Shown here: in pieces, positions 1 to 7,454 of the stretch | How the letters are laid out: every line of letters begins with the position of its first letter | How positions within the stretch are numbered: the first letter of the stretch is position 1 | Assembly (NCBI GenBank): GCA_003024985.2 | Contig: PXIH01S0028436.1 | Source of the DNA: Euperipatoides rowelli | Taxonomy: Eukaryota; Onychophora; Udeonychophora; Euonychophora; Peripatopsidae | Direction: 5' to 3' (one strand) | Length of the DNA: 10,677 nucleotides | The notes under the pieces: model-generated | The model's database searches: none | Seen by the model: only the letters and a program-made list of their open reading frames with translations | Told to the model about the DNA's origin: nothing | Made by a program: the position numbers and the translations under genes

Positions 1-164
1 GAATTTCAATCTAATATGTATTTTTATTTGTCTTTTAAAATGACCTAAAGAAAAATCAAAAAAGGATTTACTCAAATCATTCCATATTTTTACATTTCTT
101 TGTCTTATNGAACATCTAAGTCTACGTGATTTAGAGTTCCTTTGCAAGATTCCGTGTTGATGTG
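1..164. other. unassigned AT-rich flank
   Basis: No coding, RNA or repeat signal could be recognised here. The stretch is AT-rich, with stops in all frames, and holds one ambiguous base (n) at 110. The LINE coding similarity that follows starts only at about 165-172, so this may be flanking DNA or a rearranged, unrecognisable upstream part of the same element. Confidence 0.4.
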
Positions 165-171
165 CGGTACC

Positions 172-993
172 GTAAATGAAACTGAATTAGAAAAAATTAA
201 TAACTTCATTTTTTCTATTAAAGGAAAATCTATTCATTCAGCTCTATTCATACTACAGGATGTTATGTTTCAAATTAAAAAAAAAATTAAAAGATGCTAT
301 AATTTATATTGTTGATTTTATACAGGCATTTACCAAAGTTAATATTAATTTTCTAATTGATCAAATTTTAAAGACATGTGGTAACTCTAGCCTGTCTAAG
401 CGTATGATAAGTTATATTACCAATAGATGCATGAGATTAAAATTTAAGGATAAACTTACAAACTCTTTTACAGTTAATCTTGAATTCCACAAGGTTCCCC
501 ACAGAGTAGCACATTGTTTAATATTTAAATAAATGATTTGATTAATCAATTGGAAAATAACCTAATGGGAATTTTCTCGAAAACTTTTGCACAAAGCTTC
601 CAGGTAATTTCTTACCTTGATGATTTGTGTATAGTATGTAATGATAAAGAAGAATTTGATTTGGCTAATGAATTAATAGATATTTTTATTGAAAAATCTG
701 GTGCAATTATTAATAAAAACAAATCATTTGCCTTTAAACCTTATAACAATTCTTTAATTAAAGGTTTTTCAGATAATTTTCCTTCCAAGTTTCTGGGATT
801 TGATTTTCCTTTCTATTCTAAATCTGTCGACAATAAGATTAAAACTGATATCTATCAGAAGATTAAAAATGTCATAAAATCCATCAAGGACAAATATATT
901 TCTATGTCCTTAAAAGTAAGAATTATAATACATACATTTTTCCTATGTTTAATTATTATATTTCCCATATTAATATCCAAAAAAATTATATAA
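172..993 (+). pseudogene. LINE reverse transcriptase core, frameshifted
   Basis: The RT core would copy LINE RNA at a nicked target. Reading starts near 172 in one frame (VNETELEKINNFIFSIKGKS, then IHSALFILQDVM). It slips in the A-run near 281-290 to a second frame holding motif A, where the aspartate of VDF is at 314-316. In motif A the usual second Asp of AFD is Thr (AFTK). The segment before the catalytic box (KVPHRVAHCLIF, about 490-528) is a decayed form of the GxRQGCPLSPLLF block. A further frame change near 526 leads to INDLINQLENN and the YLDD box at 613-624, both aspartates intact. SGAIINKNKS and FLGFDFP follow. The 260-532 and 538-993 ORFs are pieces of this one gene, and the apparent start at 538 is TTG inside the old frame, not a real start. 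Confidence 0.85.
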
Positions 994-1388
994 AATCTAT
1001 ATATTCATTGGTCAATGATTTTTTATGGAATGGAAAAAAGGTACTTATATCGATTGAACAATTATGTCATCCAAGAGAATTGGGTGGTCTTGACTTAAAA
1101 AAATTAGAATTCTTCTTTGAATCCATTAAATTTAATGCCTTTGTAAAATTTATGCTTTTTATTTCTGGCTTTGGTTATAAAATCCAAATTGAACCTACTG
1201 ATAGACCACCACCTCTTTTTGTAATGCCTTTATTTAAAGCCCTTTATTGTAACCACAGGAACTTGGCTGACGATTTATATGTTCTAGATTTCTCTCTTAT
1301 CTCATATAGAAAATTAAGAGATTTTAATTTTAGTGAATTTACTAATAATGACACAGGACCTTATGTGCATTGGTTCTTAAGGACTTGA
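945..1388 (+). pseudogene. LINE ORF2 post-RT segment (FLWNGKK / GGLDL)
   Basis: This continues the same decayed LINE protein in another frame after a shift near 945. It carries NDFLWNGKKVLISIEQL, with the FLW at about 1020-1028, and HPRELGGLDLKKLEFF from about 1068. These correspond to the conserved FxWxGKxxRIxxxxLxxPxxxGGLxLPxL region C-terminal to the RT thumb in L1/Tx1-like elements. The rest, to LISYRKLRDFNF and VHWFLRT, is less conserved. The stop at 1386-1388 is a decay product: the sequence reads on in another frame as DLINNFANPGLIDFAFKILN. The overlap with the upstream segment (945-993) reflects the frameshift, not two genes. Confidence 0.8.
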
Positions 1389-1851
1389 TCAATAACTTTG
1401 CTAATCCTGGCCTTATTGATTTTGCTTTTAAGATCTTAAATGCATCGATACAAGTTAAAATCCTATTGGCGAAATTTTCAAAAAAAAGCTTTGTCACTAT
1501 ATGTGTTTTTATGTAATGAAGAAGAAACTATTGTACATACTTACTATTCAAATGTCAATCTATTTTCAGTCTTTGACTGGATTACAAATACAAGATTCTA
1601 ATTTCGTCTTATTGTGCGATTTATTGAAAAAAAAATTTTTGACTAAAATATTTTTTTTTTTTACATGCTGGAAGATAAGAAATGCTTATCTATTTAATTT
1701 AAAATTATTTTATAATATTGGTTATTTTTTAGAAAATTTAAAGATTCAATGTACTTTTGAAAAAAAATATTTGCCTGATAAAAGATTCCAAGAGATTTGG
1801 AATAATGAAAATTTTTCATTGATTAAGAATTTTGTGTTAATTTGTGATTGA
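1382..1851 (+). pseudogene. LINE ORF2 C-terminus with zinc-finger-like remnant
   Basis: This is the C-terminal end of the LINE protein, split over three frames. From 1382 one frame reads DLINNFANPGLIDFAF onward. A second frame reads CNEEETIVHTYYSN at 1512-1553, followed by VNLFSVFDWI. This matches the zf-RVT pattern CxxCxxxxETxxHxxxxC found near the C-terminus of many LINE RTs, although the first Cys and last Cys are not visible. A third frame from about 1600 carries TCWKIRNAYLFN and the basic tail ending near 1851. The long ORF beginning at 1501 has its first part in the wrong frame; only its later part is likely ancestral coding sequence. Confidence 0.65.
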
Positions 1852-1928
1852 TATTATTTAGAATTGTAATACCGGTACTAAAAGTTTTTATTGATATTAC
1901 TTAGAATTGTAATACTAAAAAATTTTAT
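1847..1928 (+). repeat. 43-bp imperfect tandem duplication in LINE 3' UTR
   Basis: Two adjacent copies start at 1847 and 1890. Each begins ATTGATATTA, runs through TTAGAATTGTAATAC and ends in TAAAA plus T-rich sequence. The first copy holds an extra CCGGTA, giving ACCGGTAC, which is missing in the second. The duplication straddles the end of the LINE coding remnant. Confidence 0.75.
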
Positions 1929-2068
1929 TGTAAATTATTGATTTAATCTTGATATTGAATTATAGATTTTTTAAATATATTGTCTCTTTTTAGGCTATGT
2001 ATTTTGAACTTATATAAGTCAATAGAATTTCTACCTACGATGTATCTCTAAAGTTTTTCCTTTTAAAT

Positions 2069-2112
2069 AATAAATTATATTTGAAGGGTGAAATTCCCTT
2101 AAAAAAAAAAAA
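2069..2112 (+). terminator. LINE 3' end: AATAAA, short hairpin, poly-A tract
   Basis: AATAAA lies at 2069-2074 and a run of twelve A at 2101-2112, about the spacing expected between a polyadenylation signal and the cleavage site. Directly before the A-run is an inverted repeat AAGGG (2084-2088) and CCCTT (2096-2100) with a 7-nt loop. The features together mark the 3' terminus of the retrotransposed RNA. A second A-run at about 2130-2139 lies beyond this end. Confidence 0.7.
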
Positions 2113-2239
2113 GTGACCAAAGTAAATGTAAAAAAAAAAAGTTGTCAATTAAAATTATTCAAATTAATATCAATCTTGAAAAATAATACAGTATATTTAT
2201 TAAAACTTATCTAATTATTAAAAATAATAATATTTAGCC

Positions 2240-2760
2240 TAACGTAAGAAACTGCAGCCACATGTCAGTTGAGATTAAAGGGAAGTATTCACAATTTTGA
2301 TTGGCTGTTGATAGACCCACTAGTGTCTGTATCCCAGAAATGCATTTTCCTTTAGCTCTAAGTCAGCCAATCAAAGGTCGGCTTTCAATTTAGTTCAGTA
2401 TAGTGTGTTATTTTATTTATTATTTATTTTTTAATATGCTTTAATTATGTTGGAGTTAGGGTCAGGGTGAGGTTAAGGTTAGAGATTTTTTAATTTGATA
2501 TTATATTCATATTGGAGATAGAGTCCGAGTTAAGTTATGGTGAAGTTATAGTTTTGGTCTAGAGGAAACTGCTTATCTTGGATCCAGACACTAGTTGCGT
2601 GCTCCCTGTCACATGACTTGAATTATCCAATCAAAACTCTTATTTTCAACTCATTTCAATATATCAGCTAAATTTGTTTAGTAAATAGTCCTTCTAAGAC
2701 TTGATTTTATTGGCTGAAAATTAATTGTATGGAGATTTTTATAAATTTTATCCAATATAG
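2240..2760. repeat. foldback-like repeat cluster with CCAATCAAA modules
   Basis: The cluster has several inverted pairs. TTTGATTGGCTG (2296-2307) is perfectly inverted at 2364-2375. A 22-nt stretch at 2316-2337 pairs with 2577-2598 at 18 of 22 positions and includes a perfect 11-bp arm, ACTAGTGTCTG (2319-2329). The CCAATCAAA module recurs at 2367-2375 and 2627-2635 in plus orientation, followed in both by TTTCAA-rich sequence, and at 2296-2304 in minus orientation. No coding sequence was found. It resembles a non-autonomous foldback or MITE-type element, but terminal repeats with target duplications were not identified, so the outer limits are approximate. Confidence 0.55.
2430..2553 (+). repeat. 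diverged 62-bp tandem repeat with TTAGGG-like hexamers
   Basis: TTGGAGTTAGGGTCAGGGTG begins at 2450 and continues in drifting GGTTAA-type hexamers to about 2485. A second, more diverged copy begins at 2512. The two 30-nt cores (2450-2479 and 2512-2541) match at 23 of 30 positions at an offset of 62. The first copy reads as five imperfect telomere-like hexamers. The tract lies between the arms of the inverted repeat at 2316-2337 and 2577-2598. Confidence 0.6.
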
Positions 2761-2766
2761 GGCACT

Positions 2767-3046
2767 TTAATTTTTTTTTTTTAAAAAAAACATGTTTTTA
2801 TCTGAAAAATTAGCGGAGATATTTACGGTAAAATTTTAGCATTTTAAGCCCATTTTTTAAATTATTTTGATAAAATTTCTCTACATAGGGTCAATAAATG
2901 TCATATTTTGGGAAAAATAAATGGAATATTTATGTCAAATTTGGTATGATTTTATTCCGAAATAATTGGAGATTTTAAAAATATCAAAATCTGAAAATCG
3001 ATTTTTCAAGCCATTTTGTGTGTTTTCTATATGTATCCTCCCTTAA
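2767..3046 (-). repeat. dispersed repeat, copy A (inverted relative to copy B)
   Basis: Read on the minus strand from 3046, this copy shows in order TTAAGGGAG (3046-3038), AAAATGGC (from 3017), an ATTTTCA...TTTTTAAAATCTC block (2999-2969), ACCCTAT (from 2891) and AAAAACATG (about 2799). The same blocks occur in the same order on the plus strand at 3510-3760. It is AT-rich and shows no coding capacity. The family is not recognised. Confidence 0.5.
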
Positions 3047-3289
3047 TTGATGTGAGTCAGTGCACCTGATACCGGATTAACAAATATTATTTAGATGGAA
3101 GAAAGTTGGCATGCGTATGGGCACCCTATTAGGCATTTTATAACTAGCTTTTTTTTTTTACTCAGCCTACTTTAGTAAGCTATACCTTAATTAACACTAA
3201 TATAGACAATTTGGCTGGTACATTTAAAATATTATGCTAAGTCATATGATAAAGCAAGATAATAGAAAATTACCTAAAAGTTTGAGAAT

Positions 3290-3430
3290 TTTTATTTATT
3301 TATTGTTTTAGTTTAAGGCTGAGCTTATACAGTTTAGCTTATTAGCTCACAAATAAAACACAATACAAAACAATCATATAAAATTAATTAAATAAAAGGG
3401 AACAAACAAAAAGACAATGTGTCTTTACAT
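3290..3430 (-). mobile_element. LINE 3' end fragment (hairpin plus TAAA-type tail)
   Basis: On the minus strand the stretch ends in AATAAATAAATAAA (tail at about 3291-3306). Upstream of this lies an inverted repeat, TGAGCT (3320-3325) and AGCTCA (3344-3349), and before that a T-rich 3' UTR with ACAATACAA-type runs. The layout, hairpin then short tandem tail, is that of CR1/L2-like LINE 3' ends and resembles the better supported copy at 6577-6720. No RT coding remnant was found upstream, so it would be a very short 5'-truncated copy or a SINE sharing that tail. Confidence 0.4.
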
Positions 3431-3509
3431 CCCCTTTTTTACAATAATTTCACATAACTTTTTTTTTATATTTAATGGTTAAACCTTAAATATATAATGC
3501 TATGTTAGC

Positions 3510-3760
3510 TTAAGGGAGTACGGTATATGGGTATGTCATTAATGCTTCAAAAATGGCATTTTCAATTTTTATCATTTTTAAATTCTCTGTCTTTTCTAAA
3601 AAAAAAAGGTACCAATATTATGGCCTAAATAATTCTAAATATATGTAAAATGATTGATTTTGTTAACCCTATTTATCTCTTAATTTTGAAGAAAAAAATG
3701 AAAAATCTGAGAAAAAAACATCCCTAAAATACATGTTTTTACTATGGTAGAAAGACAGCG
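3510..3760 (+). repeat. dispersed repeat, copy B (inverted partner of copy A)
   Basis: Blocks in order are TTAAGGGAG (3510-3518), AAAATGGC (3550-3557), a T-rich block ending TTTTTAAATTCTC (3558-3587), ACCCTAT (3666-3672) and ACATGTTTTTA (3731-3741). The T-rich block matches the complement of copy A at about 24 of 30 positions. The distance from TTAAGGGAG to ACCCTAT is nearly equal in both copies, 156 and 155 bases, which supports common origin over AT-rich coincidence. There is no coding capacity. Confidence 0.5.
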
Positions 3761-4161
3761 TTTTATTATATGGAAGCTGCCATTTAATCTTTTTTTAAAC
3801 AATAATTCTCCCTCTATCGGTAGAAATAATAATTTATTTGCTGATGTTTAAAAAAAGTGTGGTTTATGTCAATTTGAGTGATCTTGTTGTGGGGTAACGT
3901 TTACATTAACGTATTTAAATCCAAAGTCATAATGATGTTTCTGAATATACAATTTGAGTGCTAATTGACTAACAAATAATCATGTGATTTTTTGCCTACA
4001 TTATCAACCTGTAAACAAATGGCCGATACCGACGCTTTGACTGTTTATGCTTATAAAAACACGAAGAATTATAAAAAAAATTAATACTCTTCAAAACTTT
4101 GGACAAAAAAAAACTCGTATAATTAATAAATGTTTACTAATGGGATGTGTTCTAGAGATCC
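3761..4161. other. AT-rich non-coding stretch
   Basis: No gene, RNA or clear repeat was seen. Stops are frequent in all frames. Confidence 0.5.
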
Positions 4162-4175
4162 CAGTACCGGTACTG
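4162..4175. repeat. 14-bp perfect palindrome
   Basis: CAGTACCGGTACTG is a perfect palindrome. The core ACCGGTA also appears in the LINE 3' UTR at about 1871-1877. No function can be assigned. Confidence 0.7.
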
Positions 4176-4307
4176 CCATTTGACTCAGCAATTGCTACAA
4201 GTGTCCGTAAAATTTAAATACATGTTTGAATTGAAATATCTCAAAATTGAATTTCAACAAATATGAGCAATGGCGCCGCAACAGTTAGGAAAAGATGCTA
4301 AAAAAGT

Positions 4308-4329
4308 ATCATGTGATGTGTCACATGAT
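4308..4329. repeat. 9-bp inverted repeat carrying two TCACATGA boxes
   Basis: ATCATGTGA (4308-4316) and TCACATGAT (4321-4329) are perfect arms around TGTG. Each arm contains TCACATGA in opposite orientation, an E-box of the M-box type bound by MITF/TFE proteins in animals. Nearby are small CpG-bearing words (GGCGCCGC at 4272-4279, TGCGCAC at 4342-4348) in otherwise CpG-poor DNA. A regulatory role is only a guess. Confidence 0.4.
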
Positions 4330-5640
4330 TCTTCCTTGATCCTGCGCACATGATTCAGTACTGTAACTATAAGCTTATACTTTTTATGAAATTCAACCTG
4401 GTGGTTTAGCAGCAAATTAAAAATTTCTTGGTTTGACATCAATCATTGCTTTACATTTTAAATTAGTTTAAATTTATTTAATTAATTATTACAATGGTTT
4501 ATAATTGAATAAATGATATACAAACATATTCAAATGATTTAAGAATAATTAGTAAACATTAAATGATAATATTATAAAATGAGATATAACAACTACTTAC
4601 TAATATAGCCTACACTTTAAAAATTATAATCACAAGTAATTTTTGTTCTTAATTTAAATTCAAATCTCATTATCAACACAGATTAGGAACATATTAAACC
4701 AGGAAATAGACCCATACCACTGTAATGTAAAATCAAAGACAAAGTGGTGAATTTTGAACAAAGTAGAAAACAGAAATTATCAAATGATTTAAGACTGATA
4801 TTGAAATATATAAACTAGACAAAATTCATGAAAAAAAAGTGTGAGACTTGATAACATTAGCTATTTGGGCGCGCAATTACAAAAAGCTTTAATTCTGGAC
4901 AATCCTAAACACAATCTCAAATTCCTGAGTAAACAATCCTGTACAAACATGATGATTTGGATTCCGAATCATAACCAAATACAATTCACTTACTAGCCAT
5001 TAGCTAAGCACACAATAAACTACAAAGTGACGTCACACTGTTAAGGAGAAATCAATTGATAACACAAGGAAAAATAATCTATAAACTAATAAAATATAAG
5101 GTACTGTACGTTAAATTTATCATAAATTTTTACACCATTTAAATATAGCACATTAATATTCAATGTCACTGTTAATAGAAATATTAAACTTAATTAAAAA
5201 ACTTTGTAAAATATTAATAAACCTTAATGAGATATATTATAATAATAATAAAATAATCACAAGATGTTTTGTTCATTATGTTCCTCCATAACTTGCAAAG
5301 ATCCTTGACATAAGCTACAACAGGGAGTTCAATACTGAGACTGCATCTAGAAATATTGTCTGGCATTCTCCACAAGCTGAAAGTAACTGTTTTTAGCTTA
5401 AACGCAGATAAAATCTTTAAACTGTAATGTAAATAAACCGATAATGGAATATGTAATACTCTATCAACACTGAGTTCATAATCCACTCGAGTAACTATGA
5501 TTTTTATTACTTATAAATGATAATGTGTTCCCACTACTACTACAAATGTAAGCAAGCTAGAAAATGAAGTAATAGAATGTAAGTTTTTTGTTTAATTAAC
5601 CGAAAGTGACAAAACAAAGTATTGTATAAAAAAAAAGACC
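4330..5640. other. AT-rich non-coding stretch with two unrecognised minus-strand ORFs
   Basis: Nothing here could be assigned. A minus-strand ORF extends into it from 4254-4442, and another covers 5214-5486. Neither has an ATG at its annotated start, a recognisable domain or convincing splice sites. TCAAATGATTTAAGA occurs twice as a direct repeat, at 4530-4544 and 4780-4794. The sequence is consistent with intron or intergenic DNA. Confidence 0.4.
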
Positions 5641-6576
5641 AGGGAAAAAGAAAGAGCTGTTGCCTAATAATTATTCATTAAGCAATGAAAGCAAGCATAA
5701 ATGGGAGAAGGGGGAAAAGATATGGGGGAAATGAAGAGGGAAAGACATCCCCTTATAAGGTACTTTGGGTTCAGTATTCAGGCATAGTACATTTCTGGTA
5801 ATGACTCAAAGTGCCTGCTTCTTTACCCTCTAACTCAACCTTCTTATTCATCCAACTCTTTCCCTGAGAAACATGGTTTTAACTGGTTCTTTGAGGTCGG
5901 GTGTGTACCTCGGGTCTGTCAGGGAGAAAACAGGTTATCAACCTATCTCACATATTGCTGTGGAGGTATGCAGTCATGAACTTTGTACATGGGTGCACGG
6001 GTCCATATGGTTATATACTGTATATATTAATGTTGACCTCCTGTTTAGAATTAACCACATAAGCTATCTTTCCTCAAGCAAATTATTATTTGTATTATTA
6101 AAGTTAATTTTCTTCTATTCTGACTTGGCTAGGTACTGTAATCTGGAAATGAAACCCAATTAAAGGTTGTTATTTGGTGGTGCTGTAAATCCCCCCCACC
6201 CCTTCCCTCAAAAGAGTTGAATAGCTCCACATATGAAAGCCAAAGTTTTTTTCAGGAACTGTAATGTCTTATATGTGTCTTGTTAGAATTTTTTAAAAAA
6301 AATGTTTCTGTCAAGAAATTTTTTTTTCAAATTTTGATTGATACTTTTTTTAAATAACTCAAAACATTTCTGATAGTGACGTTTTAATGTAATTAAATGA
6401 TAAGACAGCAAAATGTTTACTGTCATTTTATGTGAAATAGTTTGTTTAAATTAGTCTATTGTATGCGTTTAATGAAATAGTTTGCAATTTTTTTGTCAAA
6501 CCATAATTAAGAATATCTAGTCCTGAAATAGCCTTCCAGGAAACCAGGCCTATTATTACCATCAATGTTGGTGTTG
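5641..6576. other. non-coding stretch, locally purine-rich, slightly higher GC
   Basis: A purine-rich tract lies at about 5702-5745, and the strand is C-rich at 6190-6203. The stretch 5750-6000 is less AT-rich than its surroundings and holds an ORF at 5873-6163 without a recognisable domain. It could include an old exon or an unknown repeat, but no splice-bounded conserved block was identified. The rest has A/T runs only. Confidence 0.35.
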
Positions 6577-7375
6577 TTTATTTATCTTTATTTATTTATC
6601 TTAATACATGACATAAGTCCTATGGACTTTTACATGGCAAGCACTGACAAAACAATACAATAATATTAAATAAATACATCAGTTTTCATCGTTTATAACA
6701 AAAACAAAACAAACAAAACTTATCCCTCATTCTTTACATAACAATAATAAAACAAAAATATCAAAGATTATTTGATTTACAGAACATTCCAAAAGATAAA
6801 TATCAATGAAGTTTTTAAAACCGTGAAAACTCAAAAATGTAAAATTAGCACATGTGAGCCCATTCCAAATATTTTAAACCCTATTAACTATCGCAAAGTT
6901 CATACGAATAGTATGTCTAGAGTTAATAAAGATTTTAAAAGAGTGGCCCTTCCTACCTACACTTTCATCTTTTACAAATAGATTTCTCACATTCCTATTT
7001 ATATTATTTCTTTATATAGAAATATAAGATCTCCTCTTATCTTTCTGTAATTAAGCATTAAAAGATCATTCAACTTCGTATACCTCATTTTAAATTTCAT
7101 AAAGTAAAAACCCGAAATAGATTTGGTTAGTCTTCTAAACTGTCTCTCAATTTTATTTGAATATTTTTTGTATAAAGTATATCAAGCCGAATTACAATAT
7201 TCATACACAGGTAGAATATGTATCTTATAAAACAGTTTAAATAAAATTATTGTAATATATTTCATTTTTCAAAATTGCAAATTTAGAATAAATCTTTTTT
7301 ACCAGATAGTCGACATGTATAGAAAGTCATATTTTTGTCATACCATATACTGTACCTAAGAATTAGTGAGTATCT
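6577..7375 (-). mobile_element. 5'-truncated CR1/L2/Jockey-like LINE, minus strand
   Basis: A non-LTR retrotransposon remnant lies antisense to the TSC2 exon. Its 3' end is at 6577-6600 on the plus map, a TTTATTTATC-type tract that reads as GATAAATAAATAAA on the element strand. A perfect hairpin, AAGTCC (6615-6620) TAT GGACTT (6624-6629), lies just inside this tail. The 3' UTR fills to about 6777 and the RT C-terminal region follows to about 7375, where similarity stops. Only the end of ORF2 is present, as is usual for incomplete reverse transcription. The truncated 5' end lies about 80 bases from the TSC2 exon. Target-site duplications could not be fixed with confidence. Confidence 0.8.
6778..7375 (-). 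pseudogene. LINE RT C-terminal region, frameshifted with stops
   Basis: On the minus strand, in order: DKNMTF (about 7344-7327), HVDYLVKKIYSKFAIL (from 7317), then LPVYEYCNSA (EYCNSA at 7202-7185) with a stop where the family has Trp (7184-7182). NKIERQFRRLTKSISG and LMLNYRKIRGDLIFLYK follow (RGDLIFLYK at 7037-7011). After a frame change come GRKGHSFKIF, NSRHTIRMNFAIVNRV, a stop at 6876-6874, NIWNGL (6873-6856) and FHGFKNFIDIYL. These match the D-x-x-x-x-F/H, LEYCSxxW, RRxTK, RRxRGDL, GHS..R..F..RV...WNxLP and FKxxLD landmarks of the C-terminal part of CR1/L2/Jockey-type RTs. At least three frameshifts and three stops show that it is dead. The plus ORF at 6772-6981 is its antisense shadow. 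Confidence 0.85.
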
Positions 7376-7434
7376 GAATTGTCATAGCCATTATCATTGC
7401 TATTGTTGTTGTTATACAATTATCATTATTATTC

Positions 7435-7454
7435 TTATTGCTTTTATTTTCCAG
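7435..7454 (+). promoter_or_regulatory. 3' splice site (acceptor) of TSC2 exon
   Basis: The pyrimidine-rich run TTATTGCTTTTATTTTCCAG ends in AG at 7453-7454, directly before the conserved coding block. Upstream T-rich triplets (7397-7434) extend the tract. The coding similarity requires that this AG be used: the exon then starts with the last two bases of a split codon (phase 1). Confidence 0.8.

Larger units (their letters stand above)
165..2112 (+). mobile_element. degenerate L1/Tx1-like non-LTR retrotransposon (LINE), 5'-truncated
   Basis: This is the decayed 3' part of a LINE on the plus strand. In order it shows a GKSIHSALFILQDVM block upstream of RT motif A, motif A (VDFIQAF), the YLDD catalytic box, an SGAIINKNKS block, FLGFDFP, FLWNGKK, a HPRELGGLDL block, a zinc-finger-like CNEEETIVH segment and a basic C-terminal tail. 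It then has a 3' UTR with AATAAA (2069-2074) and a 12-A tract (2101-2112). The order of blocks, especially the FLWNGK and GGLxL pair after the RT, is that of the L1/Tx1 group of LINEs; I cannot separate the clades by eye. Endonuclease and ORF1 are absent. At least five frame changes and several stops make it non-functional. The poly-A tract gives the 3' boundary; the 5' boundary is approximate. Confidence 0.85.

Noticed and set aside
4254-4442. Minus-strand 62-residue ORF
   Set aside because: The annotated start is TTG (the next codon is ATG), no domain is recognised and no clear donor site follows. Kept only as context for the CpG-bearing patch.
5214-5486. Minus-strand 90-residue ORF (DYELSVDRVLHIPLSVYLHY...)
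   Set aside because: Starts at GTG, has no recognised domain and no convincing splice sites. It could be an unknown exon, but nothing in the sequence supports that over chance.
5873-6163. Plus-strand 96-residue ORF with a possible small exon (5923-5964) between an AG and a GTATGC
   Set aside because: The encoded peptide does not match tuberin or any family I recognise, and the flanking splice signals are weak.
6772-6981. Plus-strand 69-residue ORF
   Set aside because: Antisense shadow of the minus-strand LINE RT C-terminus, which carries clear family landmarks.
6577-7454. Target-site duplication of the minus-strand LINE (GTTGTT-like words near 6570 and 7405)
   Set aside because: Both flanks are low-complexity GTT-rich sequence, so the match is not informative.
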